The notes beneath the pieces are model-generated. The model did no database searches. It had not been told where the DNA came from and was given only the letters and a program-made list of their open reading frames with translations. A stretch of 58,629 nucleotides of DNA from Candidatus Desulfofervidus auxilii (GTDB lineage: Bacteria > Desulfobacterota > Desulfofervidia > Desulfofervidales > Desulfofervidaceae). The position numbers and the translations under genes are program-made. Where the stretch lies: NCBI GenBank assembly GCA_030262725.1, contig JAJSZS010000013.1:1-58629 (forward strand). Direction: 5' to 3'. This document shows positions 9,001-18,350 of this stretch, piece by piece; the first letter of the stretch is position 1; the number at the start of each line of letters is the position of its first letter.

Positions 9001-12000
9001 TTTGATTTCTTCATATAATTCCTGGAGTGCTTGAATATAATCAAATTGTCCTTTTTCAATTGCATCCATTTTTTCCTCAAGTATTTTTGTTCTCTCTTCA
9101 GAAACAAAATTTTGATAACTTGAAAAAAGATAAGAAAATACTTTTGTACCAAGGGATGTTGGAATAATTTTTCCACCTTTTTCAAAGATGTAATTTCTTA
9201 AAAACAATTTATTAAGAATAGTAGCATAAGTTGAAGGTCTCCCAATGCCTTTTTCCTTCATCATATGAATTATATCTGATTGGGCTAAAAGAGAAGCTGA
9301 TGGTATTTTTTTAAGCTCAGCTTTTACTTTAAATTTTCCTATAGGCAATTCTTTTTTGATATAAACAGATTTGTAAAGTTGATAAGCTCTTCCTTCAGCC
9401 TTAATTATTCTTTCATCTTCAATACTTTTTCCATCAAAAATAATTTTGTATTTTTTAATTATCACTTCATATGGTTGACATTCTGATGCCATAAATCTTC
9501 GAAAAATAAGATCATAAAGCATAAAATGTCTCCATTTAAATCCTTCAACTTGTAAAACGCCCTCTTGTATCAATCTGTGTAATGTGTCTCGATCAATGGG
9601 TCTTGTAGGCCTAATACACTCATGAGCTCCTTCCATAAACCATTCCTTTTGGGCAAAATCTTCTTTAAGATACTCTTTTGCTATCTTTAAACCTACATCA
9701 CTGACACGGGTGGAATCAGTTCGATGATAAGTAATCATACCATTCTCAAAAAGATCTTGAGCAATTTGCATTGTTTCTTGCACAGAAAGTTTAAGTATTT
9801 GATTTGCGTCTTTTAATAAAATATCAGTTGTATATGGTGGAAGCGGATTCTTTTTTTCTCTTCTTTCTTCAATAAATAAAATTTCAACTTCAAATTCTTC
9901 TTTATCATATTCAAGCGTAAGATCCATTTCTTTTATTATTGCAACTGTTTTCTTTTTTCTACTTTCTTTAAATCTGTTAATTATCCAACCAAGCACAGGT
10001 GTTTGAGCCCTACCAGCAGAAAGGTTTTTATTATTAAATATTTTCCACAATCTTTGACTTAATCCAAAACCTATCCATCGATCCTCAATTCTCCTAACAA
10101 TTTGAGCTTTTACTAGATTTTCATCAATATCCCTTAAATTATCAAGTGATTCCATAACTGCTCTTCTTGTTACTTCATGAAATTCAGCCCTTTTAACCAC
10201 CCCACATCCAGAAAGAAGATTTTTAATATCCCAAGCAATTTTTTCTCCTTCAGCATCCGGATCAGTACCTATAATTACTCTTTCTGTATCATGGGCAAGT
10301 TTTCTTAATGCAGATATTCTTTTTTTTGAATCATCAATATCCTGACTACCACATTTTGGACAATTTTTTCTTTCTTCTGTAAATTGATATCCACAACTTT
10401 TACATCTTTTTATTGAAGCATATATTGGGATAAATTCATTATTAACTTCAATCCCATAAAAACCTCTATTTGTTATTAAATCAGTTATATGACCAATGCT
10501 TGCACTTATAAGCAAAACAAATTTTTCCATTGGAATTTCATAAACTACAGTACCATTAAGAAGTTTAATGCTTGGTTTTCCGAAAAATCTTGAAATTTGT
10601 TTTGCTTTTGTTGGACTCTCAACAATAAAAAGAGTTGGTCTTATTAACTCAAATTCCTTTCTTCGTTTAAATCTTTTACGGGTTTCATCTAATTCTTTTT
10701 TAATAAAATCAAAATCAATTTCTTCAAGTTTTTTAAACTCAAGTTCATAAAATTTGGCTCTTTCAAGAAAAGCTGATAAAATTTCAGTGTCTTCTTCAAA
10801 GATAAAACTTATTCCTTTTGTAACTCCACCAGAAAATAACCTTGAAGTCCTGCCTGAACCTTGAATATAAGTTCTAATATCAGGAAATATTATCTCTCCC
10901 TTTTTAATAACAACATCTTTACTTGCTTTTTCTCCTTTTTCTATAAGTACTTTTATGGTCTCTCTCAATTGTTCAATAATGTCCTTTTTACCTTCAAGAT
11001 TATTTAAGTATGGCAAATATTTTTCTATTTCTGGGTAATTACGATAAATTAAAGCAAGAATTCTAAGAATATTAGGAGAGGTATTTTCAATATCTTCAAT
11101 TTTAAGTTTTAAAACAGGACAACCGTAAAAAACTGCAAATCTAATTTTTTCAGGTAAATCAAGCCCTCTAATAAGAGCACCGTAGTAATAAGCAGTTCCA
11201 ACAAGATAATCTAATTCACATTTTTCAAATTTTTCAAAATCTTCATTTTTCCCGGCTATTACTATTCCAATTTTAAAGTTATTTTTAAGAAAATTATAAA
11301 TATCTTCCGCTTCTTTTGCACTTTTTGTATATATTATTCCACCACTTCCAAGTTTTTTAAGAATTTGGCTTAGTATAGTTAAATTTTTTTTATTTACTAC
11401 AATATCTTCTATATTTCTAACAGTAAGGTTTGAAGAGCCAATATCAAAATTTAAAAGCTTTCTAAAAAGCTCGGCTTTTTTTCCTTTTTTTGCGGTTGCT
11501 GTAGAAACCATTAAACAACCTTTAGCTTCTCCCTTCCATTTCTTATCCCAATAAAATCCAACAAGATGAAGGATTCTTTCGATATTTTTAGATGCTTTTA
11601 AAATAGCATCAACATCATCAATAAATATAAAATCAAAAATTATGTCTTTAAATACTTCAAAATGTCTTGATAAAAATTGAGTAGTTGTAATTAAAATATT
11701 GTAATTTTGAATATTTTCAAAAAATTTTTCTCTTTCTTCTTTCTTTAAATTACTATGATAATATCCAATAGAAATTCCTTTAATTTTTATCTTTTGAATA
11801 AATTTTTGAATATTTTCAACACTTTGTTTTACTAAAATTGAAGTGGGGAATAAAAGATAACATTTTTTTCCCTTAGAAGAAAGATAAAGTGAGATAACAA
11901 TTCCAAAGGATGTTTTTCCAATCCCTGTTGGAGCTGTAGCAGCAAAACTCTCTCCTCGTAATAATCTTTTTGCCCAGAGTTTTTGAATTGCTCTTGGTTC

Positions 12001-12162
12001 TCCTATACATTTTTTAAAAAAAGAAAGAAAATCCTTCACAACTTTGTCTTCTTTAAATTCACAAAGGGGACTAAAAACATTTTCACAATTTGAACATACA
12101 ATTTCTTCACTTGTTAAGTCCTTACCACAAATAGGACAAAGATTTGCGTAAATAACATTCAT
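8989..12162 (-). CDS. rgy: Reverse gyrase
   Basis: 1057 residues, single polypeptide. The N-terminal zinc finger uses C9, C12, C23 and C26. The helicase-like half has the Walker A site TAPTGIGKTS (K83) and a DDVD box. The topoisomerase IA half has TOPRIM residues DPDAEGEKIAWD and the nicking tyrosine Y812 in GMITYHRTDSTR. A second zinc finger (CKSC and CPKC) precedes the TOPRIM metal site. The enzyme introduces positive supercoils using ATP and is found in organisms growing at high temperature. It reads divergently from the glycosyltransferase gene; a promoter nine bases before the ATG and no Shine-Dalgarno suggest a leaderless message. Confidence 0.97.
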   Translation of the reverse strand: MNVIYANLCPICGKDLTSEEIVCSNCENVFSPLCEFKEDKVVKDFLSFFKKCIGEPRAIQKLWAKRLLRGESFAATAPTGIGKTSFGIVISLYLSSKGKKCYLLFPTSILVKQSVENIQKFIQKIKIKGISIGYYHSNLKKEEREKFFENIQNYNILITTTQFLSRHFEVFKDIIFDFIFIDDVDAILKASKNIERILHLVGFYWDKKWKGEAKGCLMVSTATAKKGKKAELFRKLLNFDIGSSNLTVRNIEDIVVNKKNLTILSQILKKLGSGGIIYTKSAKEAEDIYNFLKNNFKIGIVIAGKNEDFEKFEKCELDYLVGTAYYYGALIRGLDLPEKIRFAVFYGCPVLKLKIEDIENTSPNILRILALIYRNYPEIEKYLPYLNNLEGKKDIIEQLRETIKVLIEKGEKASKDVVIKKGEIIFPDIRTYIQGSGRTSRLFSGGVTKGISFIFEEDTEILSAFLERAKFYELEFKKLEEIDFDFIKKELDETRKRFKRRKEFELIRPTLFIVESPTKAKQISRFFGKPSIKLLNGTVVYEIPMEKFVLLISASIGHITDLITNRGFYGIEVNNEFIPIYASIKRCKSCGYQFTEERKNCPKCGSQDIDDSKKRISALRKLAHDTERVIIGTDPDAEGEKIAWDIKNLLSGCGVVKRAEFHEVTRRAVMESLDNLRDIDENLVKAQIVRRIEDRWIGFGLSQRLWKIFNNKNLSAGRAQTPVLGWIINRFKESRKKKTVAIIKEMDLTLEYDKEEFEVEILFIEERREKKNPLPPYTTDILLKDANQILKLSVQETMQIAQDLFENGMITYHRTDSTRVSDVGLKIAKEYLKEDFAQKEWFMEGAHECIRPTRPIDRDTLHRLIQEGVLQVEGFKWRHFMLYDLIFRRFMASECQPYEVIIKKYKIIFDGKSIEDERIIKAEGRAYQLYKSVYIKKELPIGKFKVKAELKKIPSASLLAQSDIIHMMKEKGIGRPSTYATILNKLFLRNYIFEKGGKIIPTSLGTKVFSYLFSSYQNFVSEERTKILEEKMDAIEKGQFDYIQALQELYEEIKSIG

Positions 12163-12171
12163 TTTAATAAC

Positions 12172-12200
12172 TTTATAATTATAAAATTAAAAAAAGTCAA
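12172..12200 (-). promoter_or_regulatory. Promoter of reverse gyrase gene, leaderless type
   Basis: On the minus strand: TTGACT (12195-12200), 17-base spacer, TATAAA (12172-12177), then nine bases to the ATG at 12162. Initiation would fall within two or three bases of the start codon, and no Shine-Dalgarno is visible. Confidence 0.6.
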
Positions 12201-12213
12201 AAAAATATTTTTC

Positions 12214-12242
12214 TTGATTTCATTTTAACATACCCTTATAAT
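12214..12242 (+). promoter_or_regulatory. Promoter of glycosyltransferase gene, leaderless type
   Basis: TTGATT at 12214-12219, 17-base spacer, perfect TATAAT at 12237-12242, then eight bases to the ATG at 12251. Initiation about seven bases after the -10 box gives essentially no 5-prime leader. Confidence 0.65.
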
Positions 12243-12250
12243 TTCCAAAT

Positions 12251-13474
12251 ATGGAAGAAATTATTGGTACAGAAATCAATCCATATAAAATAAAAAAAGC
12301 TGATATTATTATAAGCATTCCTTCTCTTAATGAAGCTGAGACTATTGCTATTCCTGTAAAACAAGCTGCTGAAGGATTAAAACAATATTTTTCGAACTAT
12401 TCCTCGGTTATTATAAATTGTGATGCCAATTCTACAGATGGCACTAAAGAAGTGTTTTTAAATACACCCACAGGTGATATTCCAAAAATTTATCTTTCCA
12501 CACCTTTGAATGTTACTGGGAAAGGAAATGCCTTGCGAATGCTGTTTTATAAAGCATGTGAAATGGAAGCAAAAGCAATTGTCACTTTAGATGCAAATTT
12601 AACAAGTGTTACACCTAAATGGATCCGAAATCTTTGTCAACCATTATTTGAAAATTTTGGTTTTGTTTCGCCTCTTTATGTACGTCACAAATATGACAAT
12701 ATGATTGCTAATATCATTGCCTATCCCCTTTCACGAGCTCTTTATGGTCGCCGCATACGACAACCTGTAGGTGGTGATTTTGGATTTTCAGGTAGATTGG
12801 CCAAAGTCTATGCTCAGACCGATTATTGGAATGAGATGGTTGGACAATTTGGAATAGATATTTGGATGGTAACTATTGCTGTTAATACAGGCACCACTAT
12901 TTGTCAATCCTTTATGGGACGTCCGAAAATACACCACGTTCAAACTCCACCACGAGATCCAGCTTTAATATTTTCTCAAATAATGATTACTATCTTTGAC
13001 CTTATGGAAATATTTGCTGAAAATTGGAAAAAAGTAAAATGGAGCAAACCTACTGCTATCTTTGGTTTTGGTCTAGGAGAAATAGAACTTCCCCCACCAG
13101 TAAATGTTGATCAAGAAATTCTTTATCAAAGATTTTTAAAAGGATTTGAAGAGTATAACAAAATTTGGGAAAAATTTTTGAATCAGTCTCATTTAAATAA
13201 ATTATGGGAAATCAAAACATTAAATTTTGAATTTTTTGATTTTCCAACAGAACTTTGGGCAAAAATTCTTTATGATTTTGCTGTTGGCTATAAAAAAACA
13301 AGAGATAGAAAAATTCTTATTGAATCTCTTATTCCTTTATATTTTGGGAAAATGCTTTCTTATGTAAAGAAAACACAACGTATGTCTATTCAGGAAGCAG
13401 AAGAATTCACAGAATATGAGTGTGAGATATTTGAGAAAACTAAACAATATCTTTTGGAAAAATGGGATACTTGA
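12251..13474 (+). CDS. GT2-fold glycosyltransferase, similar to glyceryl-glycoside synthases
   Basis: 407 residues. The N-terminal half is a GT-A fold: IIISIPSLNEAETIAIPVKQ nucleotide-sugar start, CDANSTDGTKE, then ALVTLDAN-like AIVTLDANLTSVTPKWI in the place of the metal-binding DxD. A conserved IRQPVGGDFGFSGRL acceptor loop follows near residue 172. This loop and the layout resemble mannosylglycerate or glucosylglycerate synthase families (GT78/GT81), which make compatible solutes in thermophiles. No phosphatase partner lies next to it, so the exact substrate is open. The upstream gene is divergent and the downstream hrcA has its own promoter, so it is transcribed alone. It has no signal peptide or membrane segment and should act in the cytoplasm. 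Confidence 0.7.
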   Translation: MEEIIGTEINPYKIKKADIIISIPSLNEAETIAIPVKQAAEGLKQYFSNYSSVIINCDANSTDGTKEVFLNTPTGDIPKIYLSTPLNVTGKGNALRMLFYKACEMEAKAIVTLDANLTSVTPKWIRNLCQPLFENFGFVSPLYVRHKYDNMIANIIAYPLSRALYGRRIRQPVGGDFGFSGRLAKVYAQTDYWNEMVGQFGIDIWMVTIAVNTGTTICQSFMGRPKIHHVQTPPRDPALIFSQIMITIFDLMEIFAENWKKVKWSKPTAIFGFGLGEIELPPPVNVDQEILYQRFLKGFEEYNKIWEKFLNQSHLNKLWEIKTLNFEFFDFPTELWAKILYDFAVGYKKTRDRKILIESLIPLYFGKMLSYVKKTQRMSIQEAEEFTEYECEIFEKTKQYLLEKWDT

Positions 13475-13499
13475 CAATAATCACTTAGATGGTTAAAAA
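13471..13499 (+). promoter_or_regulatory. Promoter of hrcA-grpE
   Basis: TTGACA at 13471-13476 overlaps the stop codon of the glycosyltransferase gene. After a 17-base spacer comes TAAAAA at 13494-13499. Initiation near 13506 would lie inside the CIRCE element, so repressor binding would block the polymerase. Confidence 0.6.
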
Positions 13500-13502
13500 A
13501 AT

Positions 13503-13529
13503 TTAGCACTCTTCTTAAGAGAGTGCTAA
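13503..13529 (+). promoter_or_regulatory. CIRCE operator (HrcA binding site)
   Basis: A perfect inverted repeat TTAGCACTC - nine bases - GAGTGCTAA, the classical CIRCE consensus. It ends one base before the hrcA ATG, leaving no room for a ribosome site. Autoregulation of hrcA-grpE by heat-shock repressor HrcA follows from known CIRCE function. Confidence 0.97.
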
Positions 13530-13530
13530 A

Positions 13531-14568
13531 ATGGTGAGTTTAATATTATCTGAACGAGCAAAACAGGTTTTAGGCGCAGTAGTAAATATGTATATTCAAA
13601 CAGGTGAACCTGTAGGTTCACGTGTGATTTGGAAACGATATCGTTTGCCTATGAGTCCAGCTACTATTAGAAACATTATGGCTGATTTAGAAGAAATGGG
13701 GTTATTTTATCAGCCATATACCTCTGCTGGTAGAGTACCTACAGAAAAAGGATGGAGATTTTATATTGATACTCTTTTAGAAAAAAGACCACTTTCTCAG
13801 GAATGTAGATTAAAAATCAGACAAAGTTTACAAGAGGCAACCTATGATTTAGAAAAGGTATTAACTGAAAGTTCTCGACTTCTTTCTTCCTATTCTCAAC
13901 AAACAGGGATAGTAGCAGCACCTAAATTTTCTCGCATTATTTTAAAATATATTGAATTTGTAAAATTAAATGAAAATGCTATCCTTGCTATTATTGTTGG
14001 TGCAACAGGGGTGGTCTATCATAGAATCATTTCTGCACCTTCATCTATACGTCAACAAGATTTAGACCGATTTGCTAATTATCTTAACACTTTTTATGCT
14101 GGTTTGACTTTAGGGGAAGCAAGAGCAAAGTTAATTGAAGAAATGAAAAAAGACAAAGAAAAATTTGATGTTATTTGGAAAAGAGTTATTCAATTGAGTC
14201 AAAGAGTTCTTCAGCCAGAAAAGGAAAAGATTTATATTGAAGGAACTGCTAATATACTTAAATATCCTGAATTTACTGATGTAGAAGTTATGAAAACACT
14301 GTTAGCTGCATTTGAAGAAAAAAGTCTTATTGCTCGTTTACTTGAACGTGTTATGCAAGGCGCTAAATTGCAAGTTTTTGTTGGCTCTGAGATTGCAAGC
14401 AAAGAATTAAAAGATTGTAGCATAGTTGCTTCACCTTATTGGAGTGGAGAAACTGTTATGGGAACAGTTGCAGTTATTGGACCTATGCGTATGGATTATA
14501 GTATTGTTATTCCACTTGTTGAATATATGGCTCAAGTTTTAAGTGAAGTATTAGCACAAACTCAATAA
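13531..14568 (+). CDS. hrcA: Heat-inducible transcription repressor HrcA
   Basis: 345 residues, normal length. The N-terminal winged helix contains GSRVIWKRYRLPMSPATIRN and NIMADLEEMGLFYQPYTSAG followed by RVPTEKGWRFYID, the strongest HrcA signature. A GAF-like central domain and a conserved C-terminal VVIGPMRMDYSIVIPLVEY-like segment follow. HrcA represses chaperone genes by binding CIRCE and depends on GroEL for folding. Its own gene is preceded by a perfect CIRCE. It is followed after twelve bases by grpE; dnaK and dnaJ, often next in line, are absent here. No Shine-Dalgarno precedes the ATG; GTG at 13534 is an alternative start. Confidence 0.97.
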   Translation: MVSLILSERAKQVLGAVVNMYIQTGEPVGSRVIWKRYRLPMSPATIRNIMADLEEMGLFYQPYTSAGRVPTEKGWRFYIDTLLEKRPLSQECRLKIRQSLQEATYDLEKVLTESSRLLSSYSQQTGIVAAPKFSRIILKYIEFVKLNENAILAIIVGATGVVYHRIISAPSSIRQQDLDRFANYLNTFYAGLTLGEARAKLIEEMKKDKEKFDVIWKRVIQLSQRVLQPEKEKIYIEGTANILKYPEFTDVEVMKTLLAAFEEKSLIARLLERVMQGAKLQVFVGSEIASKELKDCSIVASPYWSGETVMGTVAVIGPMRMDYSIVIPLVEYMAQVLSEVLAQTQ

Positions 14569-14580
14569 AGAGGGATAACT

Positions 14581-15099
14581 ATGAGTGAGGAAGAAAAAAA
14601 AGAAAAAGAACAGAAAGTAGAAGAAATTGATAAAATAAAAAAAGAATTAGAAGATAAAACAAAAGAAGCTGCTAAATATCGTGAGGAATGGCTTAGGGCA
14701 TTAGCAGAGCTTGATAATTTCCGTAAGCGTGCGGAAAAAGAACGTTCAGATTATTTTAAGTTTGCTAATGAACAATTAATTAAAGAAATATTGCCTATTT
14801 TAGATAACTTGGAAAGAGCTGTAAACCATGGACAGTCTTCTAATGATTTAAAAGGACTTTTAGAAGGAGTAAAGCTTACTTTAAAAATGCTTAATCAATG
14901 TCTCGAAAAATTTGGTGTAAAACCTATAGAAGCAAAAGGGCAAAAATTTGATCCAAACTTTCATGAGGTTATTCGAGTAGAAGAAAAAGAGGATGTAGAA
15001 GAAGGTTCAATTATAGAAGTATATCAAAAAGGTTATCTTTTACATGATAGATTATTGCGCCCAGCGCTAGTAGTGGTAGCTAAAGGCAAAACTCAATGA
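14581..15099 (+). CDS. grpE: Nucleotide exchange factor GrpE
   Basis: 172 residues. A charged N-terminal coiled coil (residues 1-50) leads into DNFRKRAEKERSDYFKFANE and LIKEILPILDNLERAV, the family signature. A beta-rich wing at the end has FDPNFHEVIRVEE and RLLRPALVVVAKG. GrpE is a dimeric cytoplasmic cochaperone that drives ADP release from DnaK. An AGAGGG ribosome site precedes the ATG, and it shares the CIRCE-controlled transcript with hrcA. Its last codons overlap the next gene by four bases, so that periplasmic-binding-type gene may also be heat-regulated. Confidence 0.96.
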   Translation: MSEEEKKEKEQKVEEIDKIKKELEDKTKEAAKYREEWLRALAELDNFRKRAEKERSDYFKFANEQLIKEILPILDNLERAVNHGQSSNDLKGLLEGVKLTLKMLNQCLEKFGVKPIEAKGQKFDPNFHEVIRVEEKEDVEEGSIIEVYQKGYLLHDRLLRPALVVVAKGKTQ

Positions 15100-16226
15100 G
15101 GATTTTCCCTAAAATAATCTTATTTTTCCTTGTTTTCTCATTTGGTTTTGATTTTTTTAATTTTAGAACAAAGTATCATTTAGCCTGTCTTTTACCTTTA
15201 AATGGTGAAAAAAAAATTATTGCTCAGGATACTTTAAAAGGGCTTTTGCTTGGTTTGGAAATATTTAAAAAGGATTCTAATTTTATTTTATCAATTTATG
15301 ATACTGAAGGAAACCCAATGGCAGTTACACAAGCTTTGGAAAAAATAGCAAAAGATGACTATGAAATGGTTATAGCGCTTTTAGGGAAAAAAACAACCCT
15401 ACCAGCAGTTATTAAAGCAAGAACATTGGGAATTCCGCTTATTATACTTTCAAGTGAGGAAAATCTCCCTTTAGGTGATGGTATATATCGTGATTTCATT
15501 ACTCCTAAAATTCAAATAGAAAATCTTTTAAATTTTGTTATGGCTGAACTTGGTCTTTCAACTTTTGTTATATTCTGCCCAAAAGATACCTATGGACAGA
15601 AATTTTCAAGATTATTTAAAGAGGAAGTAGAAAAAAAAGGTGGAGAAATAAAGGCAATAATAACATATTTGCCTGGGACAACCGACTTTGGTCCTCAAAT
15701 AAAAAAATTGATTGGGAAGGAAATAGCTGAAGCAAAACCAGAAACTTTATTAGAAAAACCACCAAAACTTCCCTTTGAAGCGGTTTTTATTCCTGATATT
15801 TATTTAAATTCAGCTTTTATTATTTCACAATTTGCCTATTATAATGTTAGAGATTTAATATTTTTGGGTACTACCCTTTGGGGACATCCAAAATTTGCTC
15901 AAATGATAAAGGGAAATTGTCAAGCTGCTTATTTTCCTACTGGTTTTACCTTACAAGCTAGACAACCATGGGTACAAGAGTTTATCGCTGAATTTAGAAA
16001 AACATATAAAATTTTTCCTAATTATCTCTCTGCTCAAGGCTATGAAGTTGGAAGGATTTTGGTTTATTTAAAAAGTCTTAAAAATTTACATCTTGAAAAC
16101 GCTTATGAAGCAATTCAAAATTTTCCTGGAGTTACAGGTCTAACAAGTTTTCTTTCTAATGGGGAAGTAAAGAAAAAAATTTATATTATGGAGATTAGCA
16201 ATGGCATCGTTAACCTCGTCTATTAA
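15096..16226 (+). CDS. Periplasmic ligand-binding protein (ABC-type, LivJ/LpoA-like fold)
   Basis: 376 residues. A hydrophobic signal segment (IILFFLVFSFGFDFFNF) opens the protein, followed by a type I periplasmic binding fold: HLACLLPLNGEKKIIAQDTL, a repeated two-lobe pattern with VVFIPDIYL-like strand PFEAVFIPDIYLNSAFIISQ, and QGYEVGRILVYL near the end. This pattern occurs in branched-chain amino acid binding proteins and in penicillin-binding-protein activators such as LpoA. No permease or ATPase genes lie nearby, so an activator or sensor role is as likely as transport. It overlaps grpE by four bases and the histone-deacetylase-like gene by 26, which implies cotranscription. Confidence 0.65.
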   Translation: MRIFPKIILFFLVFSFGFDFFNFRTKYHLACLLPLNGEKKIIAQDTLKGLLLGLEIFKKDSNFILSIYDTEGNPMAVTQALEKIAKDDYEMVIALLGKKTTLPAVIKARTLGIPLIILSSEENLPLGDGIYRDFITPKIQIENLLNFVMAELGLSTFVIFCPKDTYGQKFSRLFKEEVEKKGGEIKAIITYLPGTTDFGPQIKKLIGKEIAEAKPETLLEKPPKLPFEAVFIPDIYLNSAFIISQFAYYNVRDLIFLGTTLWGHPKFAQMIKGNCQAAYFPTGFTLQARQPWVQEFIAEFRKTYKIFPNYLSAQGYEVGRILVYLKSLKNLHLENAYEAIQNFPGVTGLTSFLSNGEVKKKIYIMEISNGIVNLVY

Positions 16227-17247
16227 AACAGGTATTGTTAAAGATAAACGTTATTTTGACCATAATCCAGGTATATGGCATCCAGAATCACCTCAAAGAT
16301 TAAAAAGTATTTATACTCATTTAGAGAAAAGCGAAATTAAAAACCTTTTTGAAGAAATTACACCTCGTTTTGCTCTAAAAGAAGAAATTGCTTTAATTCA
16401 TGCTCCAGAATATATAGATTTTATTGCTGGCACTGCTGGAAAAGAAACTACTCTTGATCCAGACACAATAACCTCACCTCAATCTTATGAAATAGCACGT
16501 CTAGCAGTAGGAGGAGGATTGAGCTTAATAGAAGCTATATATGAAGGGAAAATCCATAATGGATTTGCATTAATAAGACCACCTGGACATCATGCAGAAA
16601 GAAGAAGGGCAATGGGATTTTGTCTTTTTAATAATATTGCTATTACTGCTGCTTATGCTTTGAAAAATAATTTAGTACAAAAAATTTTAATTGTAGATTG
16701 GGATGTTCATCATGGAAACGGCACACAACATGCATTTTATGATTCATCAAGTGTACTTTATTTTTCTATCCATCAGTATCCTCATTATCCAATGACAGGT
16801 AGAATAGAAGAAATAGGAGAAGGTGAAGGTAAAGGATTTACAGTAAATGTACCTTTAAGTCCAGGATATGGAGATGAAGATTACATTTATTTATTTATAA
16901 ACTTACTTTATCCTATTGCTCAAAAATATAAACCTCAATTAATTCTTGTTTCTGCTGGTTTTGACCCATATGTGGATGATCCATTAGGAGGTATGAAAGT
17001 ATCAGTAAATGGATTTGCTGCTATGGCACAAATATTAAGAAAAATAGCAGCTGAATTATGCGAAAATCATCTTGTTTTCTTTTTAGAAGGCGGATATCAT
17101 TTAGAAGGTTTGGCAAAATCTGTAGAAGCAGTAATTAAAGTCCTTTTAGGACAGGAAATAAAGTTACCTAATCTCTCTCATTATAAACCTAATCTAGAAA
17201 TTACTCGTATTTTAAATCAACACCGAAGTTGGTGGAAGTTTGAATGA
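16201..17247 (+). CDS. Histone deacetylase-family zinc hydrolase (AcuC/acetylpolyamine amidohydrolase-like)
   Basis: 348 residues. Motifs in order: HPESPQRLKSIYTHL near residue 30, RPPGHHAERRRAMGFCLFNN near residue 128 with the two catalytic histidines, DWDVHHGNGTQHAFY (zinc aspartate and histidine), SAGFDPYVDDPLGG (third zinc ligand) and EGGYHLEGLA. Bacterial members remove acetyl groups from proteins such as acetyl-CoA synthetase or from acetylpolyamines. The substrate cannot be chosen from sequence. The start at 16201 overlaps the upstream gene; no better start is evident because the SIKTGIVKDKRYFDHNPG stretch begins soon after. Confidence 0.9.
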   Translation: MASLTSSIKTGIVKDKRYFDHNPGIWHPESPQRLKSIYTHLEKSEIKNLFEEITPRFALKEEIALIHAPEYIDFIAGTAGKETTLDPDTITSPQSYEIARLAVGGGLSLIEAIYEGKIHNGFALIRPPGHHAERRRAMGFCLFNNIAITAAYALKNNLVQKILIVDWDVHHGNGTQHAFYDSSSVLYFSIHQYPHYPMTGRIEEIGEGEGKGFTVNVPLSPGYGDEDYIYLFINLLYPIAQKYKPQLILVSAGFDPYVDDPLGGMKVSVNGFAAMAQILRKIAAELCENHLVFFLEGGYHLEGLAKSVEAVIKVLLGQEIKLPNLSHYKPNLEITRILNQHRSWWKFE

Positions 17248-17309
17248 ATTCTCTCTTGACAATAAGATAAAATTTAAGTTTCAATAATCAAAATTTTTTG
17301 GAGAAGGTC

Positions 17310-18350
17310 TTGATAGTTAAACCTATTTGGTGGGAAGAAGGGCAAGTATTTATTTTAGACCAGCGACTTTTACCAGAAAAAATAGTTTATTTAAAATGTA
17401 CTACACCTTCCCAAGTAGCAGCAGCTATTCGCAATATGGCTATTCGTGGAGCACCAGCTATTGGTATTGCTGCAGCAATGGGCATTGCCTTGGGAGTATT
17501 TTACTTTAAGTCAAATCGCAAGATTAAAAAAAGATTTTTAACTATTTGTGAAATGATGGCAAAAACAAGACCAACGGCGCGCAATCTCTTTTGGGCAATT
17601 GAACGTATGAAATCTGTATTTAATAAATATCATAAAAGATTAGATTTAACAGCACTTAAAAAAAAGCTAGTAGAGGAAGCTCAAACTATTTTAGAAGAAG
17701 ATATCTCAACTAATAAAAAGATTGGAAAATATGGAAAATCACTAATAAAACCCTATATGAAAGTACTTACTCATTGCAATGCAGGAGCATTAGCTACTGG
17801 AGGTTATGGTACAGCCTTAGGTGTAATAAGGGCAGCTTGGGAAACAGGAATTAAATTTGAAGTATTTGCAGATGAAACCCGCCCTTATTTGCAAGGAGCA
17901 AGACTCACAGCTTGGGAATTAAAGGAAGAAGGTATCCCTGTTACGGTAATTACTGATAATACAGCCGGTTATTTAATGAAGCAGGGCAGAATTGACTTAA
18001 TAATAGTAGGAGCAGATAGAATTGCTGCAAATGGAGATACTGCCAATAAAATTGGTACTTATACTTTAGCTGTCTTGGCTAAACAACATCATATTCCTTT
18101 TTATGTAGCTGCACCATTTTCTACAATTGATTTAGGTATTCCTGATGGAAGTTATATTCCAATAGAAGAACGTAAGGGGAAAGAAGTAACTTATATTGGA
18201 AAAAGGTGTATCTGTCCAAAAGGTGTTAATGCCATCTATTATGCTTTTGATGTTACACCATGGGAATATATTACAGGAATAATTACAGAAAAGGGTATTT
18301 TTACTCCACCTTATGCAGAGAAATTTAAAATGGGAGGTCATGATGGTTGA
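17310..18350 (+). CDS. mtnA: S-methyl-5-thioribose-1-phosphate isomerase
   Basis: 346 residues from TTG 17310. GGAGAAGG at 17300-17307 sits where a ribosome site should be for this codon; a TTG at 17298 would overlap it and is less likely. The family pattern is clear: [49 protein letters not shown] with the catalytic cysteine, [17 protein letters not shown] and [20 protein letters not shown] with the catalytic aspartate. The enzyme isomerises methylthioribose-1-phosphate in methionine salvage. Its 3-prime end overlaps ilvE, whose transaminase can close the salvage pathway, but ribose-phosphate isomerase relatives share the fold. The upstream TTGACA at 17256 may be its -35 box. Confidence 0.9.
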   Translation: MIVKPIWWEEGQVFILDQRLLPEKIVYLKCTTPSQVAAAIRNMAIRGAPAIGIAAAMGIALGVFYFKSNRKIKKRFLTICEMMAKTRPTARNLFWAIERMKSVFNKYHKRLDLTALKKKLVEEAQTILEEDISTNKKIGKYGKSLIKPYMKVLTHCNAGALATGGYGTALGVIRAAWETGIKFEVFADETRPYLQGARLTAWELKEEGIPVTVITDNTAGYLMKQGRIDLIIVGADRIAANGDTANKIGTYTLAVLAKQHHIPFYVAAPFSTIDLGIPDGSYIPIEERKGKEVTYIGKRCICPKGVNAIYYAFDVTPWEYITGIITEKGIFTPPYAEKFKMGGHDG

